Shown in pieces: positions 4,715 through 5,796 of a stretch of DNA of 5,796 nucleotides. The notes beneath the pieces were generated by a model. The model had not been told where the DNA came from. It saw nothing but the letters and a program-made list of their open reading frames with translations, and ran no database searches. The stretch comes from an uncultured Clostridia bacterium. GTDB lineage: Bacteria > Bacillota > Clostridia > Oscillospirales > Butyricicoccaceae. The stretch covers positions 1 through 5,796 of the forward strand of contig CAJUSB010000165.1 of assembly GCA_910589115.1 (NCBI GenBank), written 5' to 3'. Position 1 is the stretch's first letter. Every line of letters starts with the position of its first letter. Made by a program: the position numbers and the translations under genes.

Positions 4715-5796
4715 TCAATTTTGTTCGTAAAGCGTGATGCGGTGACCGGTGAAACCCTTAAGGGTGCCATCATCGAAGTAAGCCGGAACAATCAGAGAAT
4801 CGGAGATTACGAGACGAAGGAAGACGGCACGTTTACGATTACGGAGCTGATCGAAGGAACGTACACGTTCAAGGAAAAGCAAGCTCCAGAGGGCTATTTG
4901 AAGACGGATGAAATCGTAACGCAGTACATCAATCTGAACGAAATGGCGTCCGGAGAGCGCATTATTCCGGTTGAAATGAAGGATTACGCGGAATTGAAGC
5001 TCAAAATCATCAAGTTTGACCAGCAGAGCAATAAGCGGCTGTCCGGTATCACATTTGAGATTTTTTGTAACGCTGTTTCCCTTGGCCGCAAGCAGACCGA
5101 TACGAATGGTGAAATCAATTTGACCGCTCTGAAACCTGGCACGTATCTGGTCAAGGAAGTGGCGACCGATGCAGAACATGTGGTCAACTCCACGCCGCAG
5201 CAGATCGAGCTGAAGGTCGGCCAGACCGAGGTGGCGGAACTGGTGTTCATGAACCAGCTGAAGCCGGGAATGTACCTCGTTAAGGTCGATTCTGAAACGC
5301 TCAAGCCGATGCCCAACGTGAAGTTCAAAATCTCTCAGGTAGGCGGTACATTTTCCAAGGAATATACTACCGATGCGAAGGGCGAAATTGATCTTTCAAA
5401 GCTGGAACCCGGTGCATATCAGGTGCAGGAATTATTGACTATTGACGGCTATCTGATCGACGATGCTGTCCGCACCATACAGCTGAATCCGGACGAAACG
5501 GCGCGTTTTGTGTTCACCAACACGAAAAAACCGTGGCTCGAAATCCTGAAATACGATCCGGACAACGATGTCTATATTCCTGGTGCGACTTTCAAAATTG
5601 CAAAGATTGAGGATGGGACGCACTATCTCGACAGAGTAACTGATCAGAACGGTCGAATTTTGATAGAAAATCTGGAACCGGGAGTTTACACCGTAGTCGA
5701 GCAGGCCGAGCCTGCGCACTACGTGAAAAACACGCTCGAATATCGGTGGTGTCATAATATGGTTGACAACTCGAATTTTCTTCCGAAAAAGAATAT
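4439..5796 (+). CDS. Cna-B-repeat (SpaA-like) half of the adhesin, same frame after TAG, partial at right edge
   Basis: This is the direct in-frame continuation of the 3191-4438 frame: 452 codons to the edge with one further TAG at 4661 and no TAA or TGA. It holds five consecutive modules of about 90 residues of the Cna-B/SpaA type. Each has a K-rich first strand with a D-x-x-T/S-G-like turn (KKIDADTGE, VKRDAVTGE, VKVDSETLK), a TDxxGxI strand, a PGxYxVxE strand, and in most modules a closing FxN strand (FQNHRKP, FMNQLKP, FTNTKKP). In this family a Lys-Asn/Asp isopeptide bond forms inside each module with help from Glu. No in-frame ATG, GTG or TTG with a good ribosome binding site is seen after either TAG, so independent translation is unlikely. 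It is either reached by amber readthrough or is the untranslated part of a broken gene. The sorting signal should lie beyond the window. Confidence 0.75.
4661..4663 (+). other. In-frame amber codon 2 of the adhesin frame (codon 491)
   Basis: TAG lies between NPVQTFA and DGKATPITLTFQN inside Cna-B module 1. By memory of related repeats this place often carries a bulky residue before DGK, such as Trp; TGG to TAG is a single change. CAG or AAG as ancestor is equally possible from sequence alone. Confidence 0.95.
4715..4993 (+). repeat. Cna-B-type module 2
   Basis: It runs from SILFVKRDAVTGETL through EGTYTFKEKQAPEGYL to VEMKDYAE. It carries the typical APEGY turn. The last strand lacks the usual FxN, ending instead in VEMKD. 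Confidence 0.85.
4994..5269 (+). repeat. Cna-B-type module 3
   Basis: It runs from LKLKIIKFDQQSNKRL through PGTYLVKEVATDAEHV to LVFMNQLKPG. The end motif FMNQLKP supplies the likely isopeptide Asn. Confidence 0.85.
5270..5536 (+). repeat. Cna-B-type module 4
   Basis: It runs from MYLVKVDSETLKPM through PGAYQVQELLTIDGYLI to FVFTNTKKPW. It is a complete module, with Lys, Glu and Asn in the places expected for an isopeptide bond. Confidence 0.85.
5537..5796 (+). repeat. Cna-B-type module 5, last strand unclear, cut by the window edge
   Basis: It runs from LEILKYDPDNDVYI through TDQNGRILIENLEPGVYTVVEQ to NTLEY. After about position 5742 the frame reads RWCHNMVDNSNF, rich in Trp, Cys and His, and does not look like the closing strand of this family. 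A frameshift or local divergence is possible. Confidence 0.7.

Noticed and set aside
1..5796. tRNA, rRNA, CRISPR array, insertion sequence or attachment site
   Set aside because: No cloverleaf, regularly spaced repeats, transposase frame or terminal inverted repeats could be seen. The only clear inverted repeat is the hairpin at 3128-3167.

Overview
The window looks like a piece of an integrative/conjugative element, or a similar accessory island, from a gut-type Firmicute (Clostridia). The basis is strong AGGAGG ribosome binding sites, a sortase gene next to a large Cna-B-repeat adhesin, and a tight one-strand gene order. No integrase, relaxase or type IV secretion gene lies inside the window, so the mobile-element assignment is inference from familiar gene neighbourhoods. 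All genes are on the + strand and almost everything is coding.

Layout. Positions 1-1025 hold the 3' part of a gene for a type I membrane surface protein (ectodomain, Pro/Glu-rich stalk, one C-terminal membrane helix). Its stop overlaps the start of a sortase gene (1022-1912) by 4 bases. After a 127-base gap with no clear promoter comes a secreted protein with a copper-amine-oxidase-N-like stalk domain and a transglutaminase-like catalytic domain (2040-3116). A strong extended hairpin with a T-run (3128-3167) follows. Then comes a very large adhesin gene starting at 3191 that runs off the right edge. It encodes a signal peptide, a thioester (TQXA-type) domain with visible Cys and Gln, a beta-rich domain, an Asp-Pro linker, and at least five Cna-B type modules.

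The main anomaly is that the adhesin reading frame is interrupted by two in-frame TAG (amber) codons, at 4436-4438 and 4661-4663. The same frame continues with coherent Cna-B modules for 377 further codons to the window edge, with no TAA, TGA or frameshift needed up to about 5740. The three other genes end in TGA, TAA and TAA; none uses TAG. Amber readthrough or suppression, TAG reassignment, recent pseudogenisation and sequence error are all possible. The window alone cannot decide, and the three neighbouring genes contain no in-frame TAG, which argues against genome-wide reassignment. The last ~50 bases of the frame no longer resemble a Cna-B strand, which may point to decay.

How the genes may work together (inference): four covalent chemistries sit side by side. 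These are sortase transpeptidation, a transglutaminase-like Cys-His-Asp enzyme, an internal Cys-Gln thioester for attachment to host or partner amines, and Lys-Asn/Asp isopeptide bonds inside Cna-B modules. They would form a cell-surface module for display and covalent attachment of a long fibrous adhesin, possibly used for cell-cell contact during conjugation or for host adhesion. The adhesin's C-terminal sorting signal should lie beyond the right edge.
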